The translations under genes were made by a program, and so were the position numbers. Below are positions 17,383 to 25,932 of a stretch of DNA of 64,000 nt, one piece after another (positions within the stretch are counted from its first letter, which is position 1; the number at the start of each line of letters is the position of its first letter). The stretch is from NCBI RefSeq assembly GCF_029267015.1, contig NZ_JARIEA010000071.1, positions 62,001-126,000 on the forward strand, in the 5' to 3' direction. This DNA is from Sporosarcina ureae (GTDB lineage: Bacteria; Bacillota; Bacilli; Bacillales_A; Planococcaceae). Below the pieces are notes generated by a model, which was not told the DNA's origin, searched no databases, and was given only the letters and a program-made list of their open reading frames with translations.

Positions 17383-18273
17383 ATGGAATTCAAAGACTTG
17401 GAAATCTTTCAGATGGTAGCGGAAAAAGGAACTATTACTGCAGCTGCAAAAGAATTACGCTATGTACAGTCCAATATTACGTCCCGAATTCAAAAACTAG
17501 AATCGGAACTAAAGACGCCATTATTCAATCGCCATAATCGTGGAATGATCCTAACTCCTGAAGGAAAGCGACTTCTTGTATATAGCGAGAAAATTTTATC
17601 TCTAACGAATGAGATGAGAAAAGTTGTGCAGAACGACAAAGAGCCTTCCGGAAAACTAGAGCTTGGTTCAGTGGAAACCGTCATCAAACTACCGATCATT
17701 CTATCGAGATATAATAAAAGGTATAGCCAAGTCGATATTTCACTTTTATCAGGAGTAACAGAGCGATTACAAGCAAAAGTTCTAAATCATCAACTTGACG
17801 GGGCTTTTATTTCGGAAGGGACGACGCATCCAGACTTGGCCGTACACGATGTACTGGAAGAAGAACTAGTGCTACTTTCAAGTAAACCATTCCAATCCAT
17901 TGCAGATATTAAAGATGAACCCATTCTTTGTTTCAGTAAGGGATGCGGTTACCGGGCACGTTTGGAATCTTGGCTTGAGGACGAGCAATTTAAGCCTACG
18001 AAAATGATGGAGTTCGGAACATTGGAGACAATTCTTGGAAGTGTGGCAGCGGGATTAGGGGTAACATTCGTTCCGAGATCGACAGTTTCGCACCTACTGG
18101 ATCAAGGGGTCGTCTATTGTTATCATCTACCACCAAAATATAGTCACATTAAAACGGTCTTTGTCCGTCGTGCAGATTCATATTTAACACCGACTATCAC
18201 GAAGTTTATTAAAGTGATTGATGAGTTTAGGGAAGAAGCAGCAGCGCAATTTCAAAAATCGACACAAATTTAG
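17383..18273 (+). CDS. LysR-family transcriptional regulator
   Basis: 296 residues. An N-terminal winged helix-turn-helix (KDLEIFQMVAEKGTITAAAKELRYVQSNITSRIQKLESELKTPLFNR) is followed by a LysR substrate-binding domain. I chose ATG at 17383, which has AGGAGG at a 6-base spacing; the ATG at 17377 directly touches that site. It is divergent from an EamA transporter, the classic LysR layout, so the transporter is the likely target. The effector cannot be predicted. Confidence 0.92.
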   Translation: MEFKDLEIFQMVAEKGTITAAAKELRYVQSNITSRIQKLESELKTPLFNRHNRGMILTPEGKRLLVYSEKILSLTNEMRKVVQNDKEPSGKLELGSVETVIKLPIILSRYNKRYSQVDISLLSGVTERLQAKVLNHQLDGAFISEGTTHPDLAVHDVLEEELVLLSSKPFQSIADIKDEPILCFSKGCGYRARLESWLEDEQFKPTKMMEFGTLETILGSVAAGLGVTFVPRSTVSHLLDQGVVYCYHLPPKYSHIKTVFVRRADSYLTPTITKFIKVIDEFREEAAAQFQKSTQI

Positions 18274-18341
18274 CCTGCATAACGTGTTACGTATGGTACG
18301 ATGTAGGGTAGTTATGATTATAGAATTAGGAGTGTCACTAG

Positions 18342-18899
18342 ATGAATTATTCGAATCAGACAACACCACCTGCAAACTTTAAGAAACGTAATTATCGTCC
18401 GGCGATCATCGCGATCTCGATCATTCTCATCGGTGCAATCGGTGTCTTAGCTGGAATGCCAGGTGTAGAGAATTTCACTGCATTTGATATTACAATTTTA
18501 CCTTTATTGAATGCTATATTTAACAGCTTCACATTTGTCTTTCTTGTCGGTGCGCTAGTCGCTATTATGAAGAAGAATGTCAAAGTGCATCAGCGTTTTA
18601 TATACGCCGCATTTGGCACAACCGCTTTATTTCTTGTGACGTACGTCTCGTACCACTTTTTATCAGAATCCACACCGTTTGGTGGTAGTGGCTTCTTGGC
18701 AGGATTTTATTATTTCATCTTGATCACACATATTTTGCTTGCAGCTGCCATCGTGCCGCTCGCATTGACAAGTGTTGCAAGAGCATGGAATATGGAAATT
18801 CCGCGTCATCGTAAAATTGCACGTTGGACAATGCCTATCTGGTTATATGTTAGTTTCACCGGAGTACTTGTGTATATTTTGATTTCACCTTATTATTAA
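18342..18899 (+). CDS. DUF420 (YozB-like) membrane protein
   Basis: A 185-residue membrane protein with about five helices. Conserved histidines are spread through the helices (VHQRF, VSYHF, ITHIL, RHRKIARWT), the pattern of the DUF420/YozB family, which is often found near cytochrome oxidase and heme genes. Function is not established, though a heme or quinone role is often guessed. ATG follows a TAGGAGTG site. A strong terminator follows. Here it is alone, not in a cta cluster. Confidence 0.82.
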   Translation: MNYSNQTTPPANFKKRNYRPAIIAISIILIGAIGVLAGMPGVENFTAFDITILPLLNAIFNSFTFVFLVGALVAIMKKNVKVHQRFIYAAFGTTALFLVTYVSYHFLSESTPFGGSGFLAGFYYFILITHILLAAAIVPLALTSVARAWNMEIPRHRKIARWTMPIWLYVSFTGVLVYILISPYY

Positions 18900-18919
18900 C
18901 GAACCAGATAAATAGCGTA

Positions 18920-18961
18920 GAGCATCAGTCAAAAGAGAGTGAATGACTGATGCTCTTTTTC
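18920..18961 (+). terminator. terminator of the DUF420 gene
   Basis: A 12-bp stem (GAGCATCAGTCA with TGACTGATGCTC) followed by TTTTT. Confidence 0.9.
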
Positions 18962-19009
18962 ACAATAGGATAATCTGAATAGTCAAAATCATTGGAAGGA
19001 AGTGCTATA

Positions 19010-20008
19010 ATGAAAACAACTAAATTTATGTCGGATGAATCATTTGATGAGATTTTTAAGTCTGAATCGCAACTAATTAATGAACAATTAAAAAAGGAAA
19101 TATTGATTGCGATGGTTGGAGACGTCAATGCAGGGAAGTCTTCTACACTGAATCGCCTCATGCAAAAAGATGTAGCGGAAGTAGGAGCGCAACCGGGTGA
19201 AACGAAGGAAGTTAAGAAGTTTTATTACAGTGACAAAATATTATTTGTTGATACACCTGGTCTTGATGATATCTATCAGGAACATTCCAATGAGACATTG
19301 AAGTTTTATAATCAAGCAGATGTTATTCTGTTCTTTCTAAATGCAGCAGGCACCGTTTTGTCTGATACAGAACTAAAATCATTAAATAAGATTGCCACGC
19401 TTAATAAGAAAATCATTCTAGTGCTCAATAAAATCGATGCAGCAGATGACGTTCCAAGTTTAGTGAACTATGTTTTGGAGCATACTGGGTTTGCCTATCC
19501 GGTTATACCAATATCTTCAAAGACAGGAGAGCAGATGGAGTTCTTACAAAAAGAGATCCTCCAACACTTAAAAGATGCAAATAAAGATCTATTACTGGCT
19601 GCGAATATGGCAGACAAGTCATCTATTGCCAAGCGGTGGATTCTTGCGAGCGGTGCATCAGCAGCCGCAATTGGAGCAGCTCCTATCCCAGGTGCTGATT
19701 TTATCCCGTTGACAACTTTGCAAGTGGGCCTTATGTTGAAGTTATCGACATTATATGGAAAGCCTATCACGAAAGATCACGCCAAGGAATTGATCATCGC
19801 AACCATTGTAGGGAATATCGGTAAAACCACTTTCCGTCAAATCGTGAAAGTAATTCCGGGTGCGGGAATGGTCGTTGCCGCGAGTGTTGCGGGATCCATG
19901 ACGATTGCGCTAGGCTATGCAGTGAAATACATGTATGAGAATAATATGGAACTCACACCTGAAACATTGAAAAAAGTATATAAAACATTTTTGAAAAAAC
20001 AAAAGTAA
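19010..20008 (+). CDS. Era/dynamin-like GTPase with C-terminal DUF697-type domain
   Basis: A 332-residue P-loop GTPase. G1 is GDVNAGKSS (about residue 37), G3 is DTPGLDD and G4 is NKIDAAD. The C-terminal about 120 residues are hydrophobic, with Gly/Ala-rich helices (GASAAAIGAAPIPGADFIPLTTLQVGLM), as in the DUF697 proteins that bring GTPases to membranes. ATG at 19010 has GGAAGGAAGTG upstream; the TTG at 18992 would start inside that site. First of three closely spaced genes. Possibly a membrane-remodelling or envelope-stress GTPase, which is inference. Confidence 0.85.
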   Translation: MKTTKFMSDESFDEIFKSESQLINEQLKKEILIAMVGDVNAGKSSTLNRLMQKDVAEVGAQPGETKEVKKFYYSDKILFVDTPGLDDIYQEHSNETLKFYNQADVILFFLNAAGTVLSDTELKSLNKIATLNKKIILVLNKIDAADDVPSLVNYVLEHTGFAYPVIPISSKTGEQMEFLQKEILQHLKDANKDLLLAANMADKSSIAKRWILASGASAAAIGAAPIPGADFIPLTTLQVGLMLKLSTLYGKPITKDHAKELIIATIVGNIGKTTFRQIVKVIPGAGMVVAASVAGSMTIALGYAVKYMYENNMELTPETLKKVYKTFLKKQK

Positions 20009-20023
20009 AAAGGGGACGGTTGT

Positions 20024-20173
20024 ATGGAGTGGTTTAACTACGCAACGTTTGTGGTCGCTTTACTGGCTGGTTTGTATTCGATGGAGAGTATGAAACGCAA
20101 TAAAGAATTGGAAGACCGAGTGGTGGAATTAGAGAAGAAAAACACAGCTGAGTTGGATAAACATCGTTTGTAG
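20024..20173 (+). CDS. 49-residue membrane-anchored coiled-coil peptide
   Basis: A short gene between the GTPase and the CWC protein. ATG at 20024 has AAAAGGGG 9 bases upstream. The product has one N-terminal hydrophobic helix (FNYATFVVALLAGLYS) followed by a charged heptad-like segment (KELEDRVVELEKK). It starts 15 bases after the GTPase stop and ends 16 bases before the next start, so it belongs to the operon. No family is recognised. It may be a membrane partner of the GTPase (inference). Confidence 0.65.
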   Translation: MEWFNYATFVVALLAGLYSMESMKRNKELEDRVVELEKKNTAELDKHRL

Positions 20174-20189
20174 AGAAGGGGATTACTTG

Positions 20190-20399
20190 ATGAATCAATG
20201 TCCGATTTGCCAAGGCGAAAATAAGTGTTCGAACTTATCCGCGGAACCAGAGATTTGCTGGTGTACAAAGAAAGTATTTACAGATGAAGTGTTTCGGAAA
20301 ATCCCTGAAGAACAACTGTACAAACAGTGTGTTTGTGAAAGGTGTTTACATCGCATTACTGAAATAGAAAAGGCAAGCAAGAGGTTGGGGAACCGCTAG
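20190..20399 (+). CDS. cysteine-rich CWC-family protein
   Basis: A 69-residue protein with eight cysteines (CPICQGENKC near the N-terminus, then CWC and CVCERC). The spacing is that of the cysteine-rich CWC family, presumably a zinc or iron-sulfur binding mini-domain. ATG at 20190 follows AAGGGG by 9 bases. Last gene of the GTPase operon, and its stop lies in the terminator stem. Function unknown. Confidence 0.75.
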   Translation: MNQCPICQGENKCSNLSAEPEICWCTKKVFTDEVFRKIPEEQLYKQCVCERCLHRITEIEKASKRLGNR

Positions 20400-20414
20400 C
20401 TTGCCTATTTTTTT
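20371..20414 (+). terminator. terminator of the GTPase operon
   Basis: The stem AGGCAAGC with GCTTGCCT encloses an inner GGTT/AACC pairing and ends in TTTTTTT. It overlaps the CWC stop codon and may also serve ferritin on the other strand. Confidence 0.75.
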
Positions 20415-20913
20415 ATTCAGTTTCGAATGAACGAGTAGAAAGCTCTTTCTCGTAAATAAACAAAGCGTTCTTATCTTCACGGATTCGCTTCAAGTACTCA
20501 ATATGTCTATCAAATGTTGCTTCTTCTTCAACTTGCTCGTCAAGGAACCAGTTTAGGAAAGAAATCGTAGCATGCTCTTTTTCTTCCCAAGCCATATCCA
20601 TGATTTGATAGAATGATTTTGTGACTTCTTTTTCTTGTAGTAGTGCTACTTCGAACGTATGAACTAGATTATCGAATGAAGTAGTAGGTGCAGGCGTCGC
20701 GGTAATAATTGCACGGATGCCACGATCGTTCAAGTAAGAATAAATCTTCATGGCATGATGGCGCTCTTCTTCAACTTGTTGAAGGTAAAAGTGTGCGAAG
20801 CCGCTGTAATTTCGGTATTCGCAATAAGAAGCCATAGACAAATACGTTTGTGCTGCAGCAAACTCGTTGTTCATTTGTTCATTTAATGCCTGTGCTAATT
20901 TTTCACTGATCAT
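20413..20913 (-). CDS. ftnA: bacterial non-heme ferritin
   Basis: A 166-residue iron-storage protein that forms 24-mer cages and oxidises Fe(II) at an internal diiron site. Ferroxidase ligands are visible at Glu17 (NNEFAAAQTYL), Glu50 and His53 (VEEERHHAMK), with a later Glu in LLQEKEVT and Gln in LDEQVEEEATF. ATG has an AAGGGGCG site. Single gene, convergent with the GTPase operon. I could not identify a clear Fur or PerR box in the upstream region. Confidence 0.93.
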   Translation of the reverse strand: MISEKLAQALNEQMNNEFAAAQTYLSMASYCEYRNYSGFAHFYLQQVEEERHHAMKIYSYLNDRGIRAIITATPAPTTSFDNLVHTFEVALLQEKEVTKSFYQIMDMAWEEKEHATISFLNWFLDEQVEEEATFDRHIEYLKRIREDKNALFIYEKELSTRSFETE

Positions 20914-21098
20914 CTGTATCGCCCCTTTTTAGTAGTATTTGGTCAGCGCAGCATGTAGCATTTGCGCTAATTACAGTATACCTGCAATCGACAATAATTG
21001 CATAATAGTTCTTTCGTTAGATAGCAGCCCGTATCTCCTGATATACTAGTAGGGCTAGCATAATTATATATTGAATGGATAAGAAAGAAGGTCATCAC

Positions 21099-22136
21099 TT
21101 GAAAATGTTTACGATCCCTGCTTTAGATAGTCAAGCTGGAGCAGAAGCAAAAATGCATTTGGATATCCTGACAAAACCCGTCGGAAGCTTAGGTAAGTTG
21201 GAAGAAATCGTCATCACATTAGCTGAAATACAAGGTCGGAAACAGCCATCCATCAAGCAATTAGGAATAGTGGTATTTGCTGCAGATCATGGAGTAGTAG
21301 AGGAAGGGATCTCTGCTTTCCCTCAACTTGTTACACGCCAAATGGTTCACAACATGTCTGCTGGTGGAGCGGCAATCAATGTGTTTGGTAGGCAACAACA
21401 AGCCGAATTTGCATTAGTAGATGTAGGGGTTATAGGTGAATCATTTTCATCACCTGTTAAAGATTGCAAGATTCGTCAAGGTACGAAGAATTTTTTACGT
21501 AATGAGGCCATGACTCAAGATGAAGTGGAAAAAGCCATCGATATTGGTTTTAGAGAAGCACTTAACCTTTTTGAAAAAGGTGTAGATTGTCTCGTTGTAG
21601 GAGAAGTTGGCATCGGCAATACTACTTCAAGTAGTGCGGTTGTGGCGGCAATAACACAAATTGACCCTGCAGAACTTGTTGGATATGGCACAGGGATTTC
21701 CTCTGAACAGCACGTACATAAAATCAAAGTAGTTCGAGACGCATTGATGCTTCATAAACCGAACTCTACAGACGGCTATGATGTACTGCGCAAGGTTGGT
21801 GGCTTAGAGTTGGCAGCAATGACTGGTGCTATGCTTGCCGCAGCATCTAGACGTATTCCTGTCATTCTGGACGGCTTTATCTCAACAGCAGCAGCGTGTG
21901 TAGCTGAAACTTTAGGTGAAGGGGCGTCAGGATATATGTTGCTAGGTCATCAATCGATGGAACCAGGACATCAAAGAGCATTTCAATATTTAGAAAAAGA
22001 ACCAATTCTTTCTCTATCCATGCGGCTTGGTGAAGGTACTGGTGCTGCTGTGGCATATAGTATCATTCAATCGGCTGTTCGGATGGTCAATGAAATGGCG
22101 ACTTTTGAAAGTGCAGGCGTTTCGGGAAAAAATTAA
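21099..22136 (+). CDS. cobT: nicotinate-nucleotide-dimethylbenzimidazole phosphoribosyltransferase
   Basis: Makes alpha-ribazole phosphate for the lower ligand of cobalamin. 345 residues with the family N-terminus LTKPVGSLGKLEEI, the ADHGVVEEGISAFPQ loop, GEVGIGNTTSSSA and the ending LGEGTGAAVA. TTG at 21099 sits 7 bases after GAAGG; an ATG six bases further down is 13 bases away and less likely. It stands alone: no cobU, cobS or corrin genes nearby, which suggests salvage and remodelling of B12. The cobalamin riboswitch at metE shows that B12 matters in this cell. Confidence 0.94.
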   Translation: MKMFTIPALDSQAGAEAKMHLDILTKPVGSLGKLEEIVITLAEIQGRKQPSIKQLGIVVFAADHGVVEEGISAFPQLVTRQMVHNMSAGGAAINVFGRQQQAEFALVDVGVIGESFSSPVKDCKIRQGTKNFLRNEAMTQDEVEKAIDIGFREALNLFEKGVDCLVVGEVGIGNTTSSSAVVAAITQIDPAELVGYGTGISSEQHVHKIKVVRDALMLHKPNSTDGYDVLRKVGGLELAAMTGAMLAAASRRIPVILDGFISTAAACVAETLGEGASGYMLLGHQSMEPGHQRAFQYLEKEPILSLSMRLGEGTGAAVAYSIIQSAVRMVNEMATFESAGVSGKN

Positions 22137-22137
22137 T

Positions 22138-22178
22138 AAAAAAGGAAGAGTGGACAACAATGCCCATTCTTCCTTTTT
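22138..22178. terminator. bidirectional terminator between cobT and opuAA
   Basis: A stem AAAAAGGAAGA with TCTTCCTTTTT lies between convergent genes. Confidence 0.85.
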
Positions 22179-22179
22179 G

Positions 22180-23421
22180 TTATTTCAATACCTCAACTGT
22201 TTCGACAGGTGTATGAACTACTTCTTGGTCATCAACGTGAATCGTGTTACTAATAATGCTTGAAAGTACGTGAACCCGTAAAATAATCCCTTCAATTCGG
22301 TTCGTCTCATCTACAACAACGAGGGGATATTTAGAATCTAATACACGAGGAATAATATCTTGCACATATTCCTCAGGAGTAGCTGTCAATACATCCGATA
22401 TCATAACTTCTTCCAACGTCTTTTTGTTCTTTACACCATCGATTGCGCCATCAATTGTAACTAACCCAAGTAACTGTCGTTCACGATTCGTAATAAAGAC
22501 ACTTGAAATGCCGTGCTCTTCCATGTTTTTGATTGCAACATGTAAACCATCTTTGCCGTTCATGACACTTAATGGTTTTGACATGATATTCTCAGCTTGC
22601 AACACTTTAGAACGGTCAATTTCACGAGTGAAGTCAATAATATAATCGTTTGCCGGTGTCTCCAATAACTCTTCTGGGGTACCTACTTGTTCGACATTTC
22701 CATCTTTCATAACTGCCACGCGGTCACCGATACGGAAAGCTTCGTTAACATCATGCGTGATGAAGATAATCGTTTTTTGAAGACGTGTCTGAATATCTAG
22801 AAGTTCCATCTGCATCTCTCTACGAATAAGTGGATCAAGTGCACTGAACGGTTCGTCCATCAATAAAATGTCTGGATCATTCGTCAGAGCTCGAGCGATA
22901 CCTACACGCTGACGCATACCGCCTGACAACTCATCAGGATATTGATTTTCGTACCCTTTCAGACCGACTGTATCGATATGCTTTTGTGCAATAGCGCGAC
23001 GCTCACTTTTCGGCAAACCCCGAATCTCCAAACCGTACTCAATGTTTTCCATAACCGTTCTATGGCTAAACAAACCAAAGTGCTGGAAGACCATCGCGAT
23101 TTTCTTCTGACGGAAAAACTTCAATTGTTCTTTATTGTATTTGACGATATTTTCACCATCTACATAGATTGCACCTGAAGTTGGCCTGTTCAATAAATTG
23201 AAGCAACGGATAAGTGTCGATTTACCACTTCCCGATAAGCCCATGATGACGAAAGTTTCGCCCTCCATGATTTCCATGTTTGCGTTATAGACACCTACTG
23301 TATGTCCGGTTTTTTCAAGGATTTCCCGTTTGGACGCTCCTTTTTCAATCATGGGAATGACTTTCTTAGGACGAGGACCAAAGATCTTGGTGACATTCTC
23401 TACTTTGAGTTTAACGGTCAT
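22180..23421 (-). CDS. opuAA: glycine betaine ABC transporter ATP-binding subunit
   Basis: 413-residue ATPase of an osmoprotectant importer. Walker A is GLSGSGKST (about residue 60), with Q-loop FQHFGLF, signature LSGGMRQRVG and Walker B ILLMDEPFSALD. Two C-terminal CBS domains (about 275-395) are the usual ionic-strength sensors of OpuA/ProV. ATG overlaps the permease stop (ATGA). Gene order is binding protein, permease, ATPase, the reverse of Bacillus subtilis opuA. Confidence 0.95.
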   Translation of the reverse strand: MTVKLKVENVTKIFGPRPKKVIPMIEKGASKREILEKTGHTVGVYNANMEIMEGETFVIMGLSGSGKSTLIRCFNLLNRPTSGAIYVDGENIVKYNKEQLKFFRQKKIAMVFQHFGLFSHRTVMENIEYGLEIRGLPKSERRAIAQKHIDTVGLKGYENQYPDELSGGMRQRVGIARALTNDPDILLMDEPFSALDPLIRREMQMELLDIQTRLQKTIIFITHDVNEAFRIGDRVAVMKDGNVEQVGTPEELLETPANDYIIDFTREIDRSKVLQAENIMSKPLSVMNGKDGLHVAIKNMEEHGISSVFITNRERQLLGLVTIDGAIDGVKNKKTLEEVMISDVLTATPEEYVQDIIPRVLDSKYPLVVVDETNRIEGIILRVHVLSSIISNTIHVDDQEVVHTPVETVEVLK

Positions 23422-24281
23422 GCTGATCTCCTCCCTGTATTTTGTAGGCGGTCTGCCACACCGTTTGTTAAGCGGTCAATAATAATTGCTAAGAATACGA
23501 TACTGATTCCTGCTTCAAATCCTAATGAAATATTGATTTGGTTAATTGAGAACAGTACCCGTTCACCCAATCCGTGAGCACCGACCATCGAACCTACAAC
23601 AGCCATGGATAAAGCCATCATCGTAGTTTGGTTGATTCCTGCCATCATAGTAGGCAAGGCTTGTGGTAGTTGTACTTTCACTAACATTTGATTTCGAGAA
23701 GATCCGAATGACTCTGCTGATTCAATCACTTCAGAATCGACGTTTCGAATACCGAGTTCTGTTAAACGGATCACAGGTGGTAACGCATAAATGATTGTCG
23801 CAATAATTGCGGGAACGTTCCCAAGTGGGAAGAAGAATATTACTGGTATTAAATACACGAATGTTGGCATAGTCTGCATAGCATCCAAAATAGGACGCAT
23901 GATGACAGAGAAGGTCTTACTAAATGCCATCAATATACCGACCGGAATACCAATCGCGAGGGACAATACAACAGATATAAGTATAATCGCAACTGTTGTC
24001 ATCGTATCCTCCCATAAGTTGAAGGATCCAATTAAAAAGATAAAGGCGGCAAACATTAGCCCGTTTAATATGTTGTTTAAATACCAGCCAAGTAGGAAAA
24101 CTACAATCATGATGGCCCACCAAGGCGTGGCAAGTAAAGCGGATTCAATAGTACGGATTGTAGTCGAGGCGATTGTGAAAATGAAATCAAATAGCCATCC
24201 AAAGTTCATCGCTAGAAAATCAATAAACTTTTCTACATAATCTCCTATAGGTATTCTGACGTTCGGGAATTCATTCATCAT
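23418..24281 (-). CDS. opuAB: glycine betaine ABC transporter permease
   Basis: Inner-membrane permease with about six to seven helices and the EAA loop (ESAESFGSSRNQMLVKVQLPQALPTMMAGINQT). I start it at ATG 24281, giving 287 residues starting MMNEFPNVRIPIGDYVEKFID, which resembles known OpuAB N-termini. The frame stays open up to 24374 but would then run through an intrinsic terminator. No strong ribosome site precedes 24281, so the exact start is uncertain. Confidence 0.9.
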   Translation of the reverse strand: MMNEFPNVRIPIGDYVEKFIDFLAMNFGWLFDFIFTIASTTIRTIESALLATPWWAIMIVVFLLGWYLNNILNGLMFAAFIFLIGSFNLWEDTMTTVAIILISVVLSLAIGIPVGILMAFSKTFSVIMRPILDAMQTMPTFVYLIPVIFFFPLGNVPAIIATIIYALPPVIRLTELGIRNVDSEVIESAESFGSSRNQMLVKVQLPQALPTMMAGINQTTMMALSMAVVGSMVGAHGLGERVLFSINQINISLGFEAGISIVFLAIIIDRLTNGVADRLQNTGRRSA

Positions 24282-24344
24282 AGGCAATAAGCTAGGACGT
24301 ACTAGCTTGTCCCTCTCTTTCTCTAATTTTAATCTGTACACAAA

Positions 24345-24376
24345 CAAAAAAGAGGTGGAGCGGAATGCGTCCACCC
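24345..24376 (-). terminator. intercistronic terminator between opuAC and opuAB
   Basis: On the minus strand GGTGGA, a 10-base loop and TCCACC are followed by TCTTTTTT, about 20 bases after the opuAC stop. It probably trims most transcripts after the binding-protein gene. Confidence 0.75.
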
Positions 24377-24392
24377 CTAGATCTATAATTAC

Positions 24393-25385
24393 TTACAGTG
24401 CAGCCTTTACTTTCTCGGCTACATCCTCAGGTACCCATGAAGTCCAAAGATCTTCATGTTCGTTCATGAACCACTTTGCAGTATCTTCAGGGCTTGCTTC
24501 ATTTTCACCCATATACTCCAATGCTTCTTCTGTTAATGCACTGCTTGTTTCGTAGTGACTTAAGAACTCTACTACTTCAGGAGCTTGTGTTTTTAAGTCT
24601 TTGTGAACGCTGACGAAAACATCATTCGGAGGGAATGCGCCAGACTTATCTTTGTCCCATGCTTCCTGGTCAAATGGCTCGTCTTCTAGAAGAGTTAAGT
24701 CGTATGTTGCAGTTACCCAGGTAGGGGACCAGTAATATCCAACCCACGGCTCGCCTTTTTTATATGCGCTAGCCAAGTCGGCTACGATAGAAGAATCTGA
24801 ACCTGGAGATAGGTACGTATATTTTTCATTCAAGCCATACGTAGTGATTTTTTCATCCAAGTGTTTACTTATCAACCAACTTGAAGGTGCACCGATAATA
24901 CGTCCTTTGTCTTTGTTTTCAGGATCTTGGAATAGTTCAGGGTACTTTTCTAAATCTTTCACAGTTTTTAAATCTGGAGCTACTGCTTCAATACCTTTTT
25001 CTTTGTCACCTTTAATTACATAAGTCGGTACATAAAGACCTTGGTCATTATCGTCGAAGTTTGTTGAAACGGATTCAATATCACCGCTGTCGACTGCTTT
25101 TGTATATGCTTCACCTAGGTTATCGGACCAAACTTCCATATAAACCTGCAAATCACCTTGTTGTAGCGCTTGCAATGTTGCACTAGACGTGCCGTTTACT
25201 ACTTCCGTCTCATATCCGTAGCCGTTCTCTAAAATAATTTGTGCAATACTATTATGGATGCGGATACTATCCCAACCAGCGTCAGCCAGCTGAATTTTAC
25301 TGATAGAATCTTTGCTCGCACTATTACCGCAGGCTGTTAAAAGCAATAATGTGGAGATGGAGAAAAACAACATAAACTTTCTCAA
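24393..25385 (-). CDS. opuAC: glycine betaine ABC transporter substrate-binding lipoprotein
   Basis: 330 residues. A signal peptide with lipobox (LLLLTAC, Cys about 19) anchors it outside the membrane. The mature part starts with the family pattern QLADAGWDSIRIHNSIAQIILENGYGYETE. Aromatic-rich segments such as GEPWVGYYWSPTWVTATYDL could form the quaternary-ammonium cage. First gene of the operon and separated from the permease gene by a terminator. The exact substrate (glycine betaine, proline betaine or choline) is not decidable here. Confidence 0.93.
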   Translation of the reverse strand: MRKFMLFFSISTLLLLTACGNSASKDSISKIQLADAGWDSIRIHNSIAQIILENGYGYETEVVNGTSSATLQALQQGDLQVYMEVWSDNLGEAYTKAVDSGDIESVSTNFDDNDQGLYVPTYVIKGDKEKGIEAVAPDLKTVKDLEKYPELFQDPENKDKGRIIGAPSSWLISKHLDEKITTYGLNEKYTYLSPGSDSSIVADLASAYKKGEPWVGYYWSPTWVTATYDLTLLEDEPFDQEAWDKDKSGAFPPNDVFVSVHKDLKTQAPEVVEFLSHYETSSALTEEALEYMGENEASPEDTAKWFMNEHEDLWTSWVPEDVAEKVKAAL

Positions 25386-25591
25386 AAAATCAAATCCCTT
25401 CTCTTTATAATTTTTTCATCACGAAATACTGTTATTTACTTGAATCTCTTAAAATCAGCCACAGGAAAAAGAAATGGGCAGTTGAAGAGGTCAGAGAAAA
25501 ATCATCATTGTTTTTTCGCAATACTATTAAGCAAGTTTACAGGATAATTAAATTAATATCAATTTAAATATTGAGAAAACATTTGCCGTTA

Positions 25592-25621
25592 TACGATTTA
25601 TATGTATATATAAATCGTATT
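25592..25621. promoter_or_regulatory. perfect 13-bp inverted repeat in the opuAC-ctaB gap
   Basis: Arms ATACGATTTATAT and ATATAAATCGTAT around a GTAT centre, with no T-run after it. It looks like a protein operator rather than a terminator. It lies about 210 bp upstream of opuAC and 310 bp upstream of ctaB in a 547-bp AT-rich gap otherwise without genes. Confidence 0.55.
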
Positions 25622-25678
25622 TTATAATGAATATGGTAAATCAAACAGGGTTGGTTCAGGTGGGTAAACAAGTGTTAT

Positions 25679-25699
25679 AACCTATAGGGGGTATAGGTT
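25679..25699. promoter_or_regulatory. inverted repeat resembling CsoR/CstR-type operators
   Basis: A perfect 8-bp dyad AACCTATA / TATAGGTT encloses GGGGG. The run TAGGGGGTATA is reminiscent of copper or persulfide repressor (CsoR family) operators. Assignment is by resemblance only. Confidence 0.35.
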
Positions 25700-25932
25700 C
25701 GCGTTCTGTCGAAAAATAGGGGAATGTGCTATTAGATAATTCGTTGTACAATAATGTGAAAAAATGTTGATTTTTATCGACATTTCTCTTATTAAGTAAC
25801 GCCGGACAAATTTTTGTAACAGTTTATAAGGAATTGTCTTGTTTTTTTGATTTTGCTTTTAAGAAAATGATATAGTTATATGTACGAATAGAAAAATCAT
25901 TGAAATGTAACGTAAAAGGAGAACGGATCCAT

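Noticed and set aside
24282..24374. N-terminal extension of opuAB from 24374
   Set aside because: It would begin inside the intercistronic terminator and adds residues not seen in OpuAB proteins.
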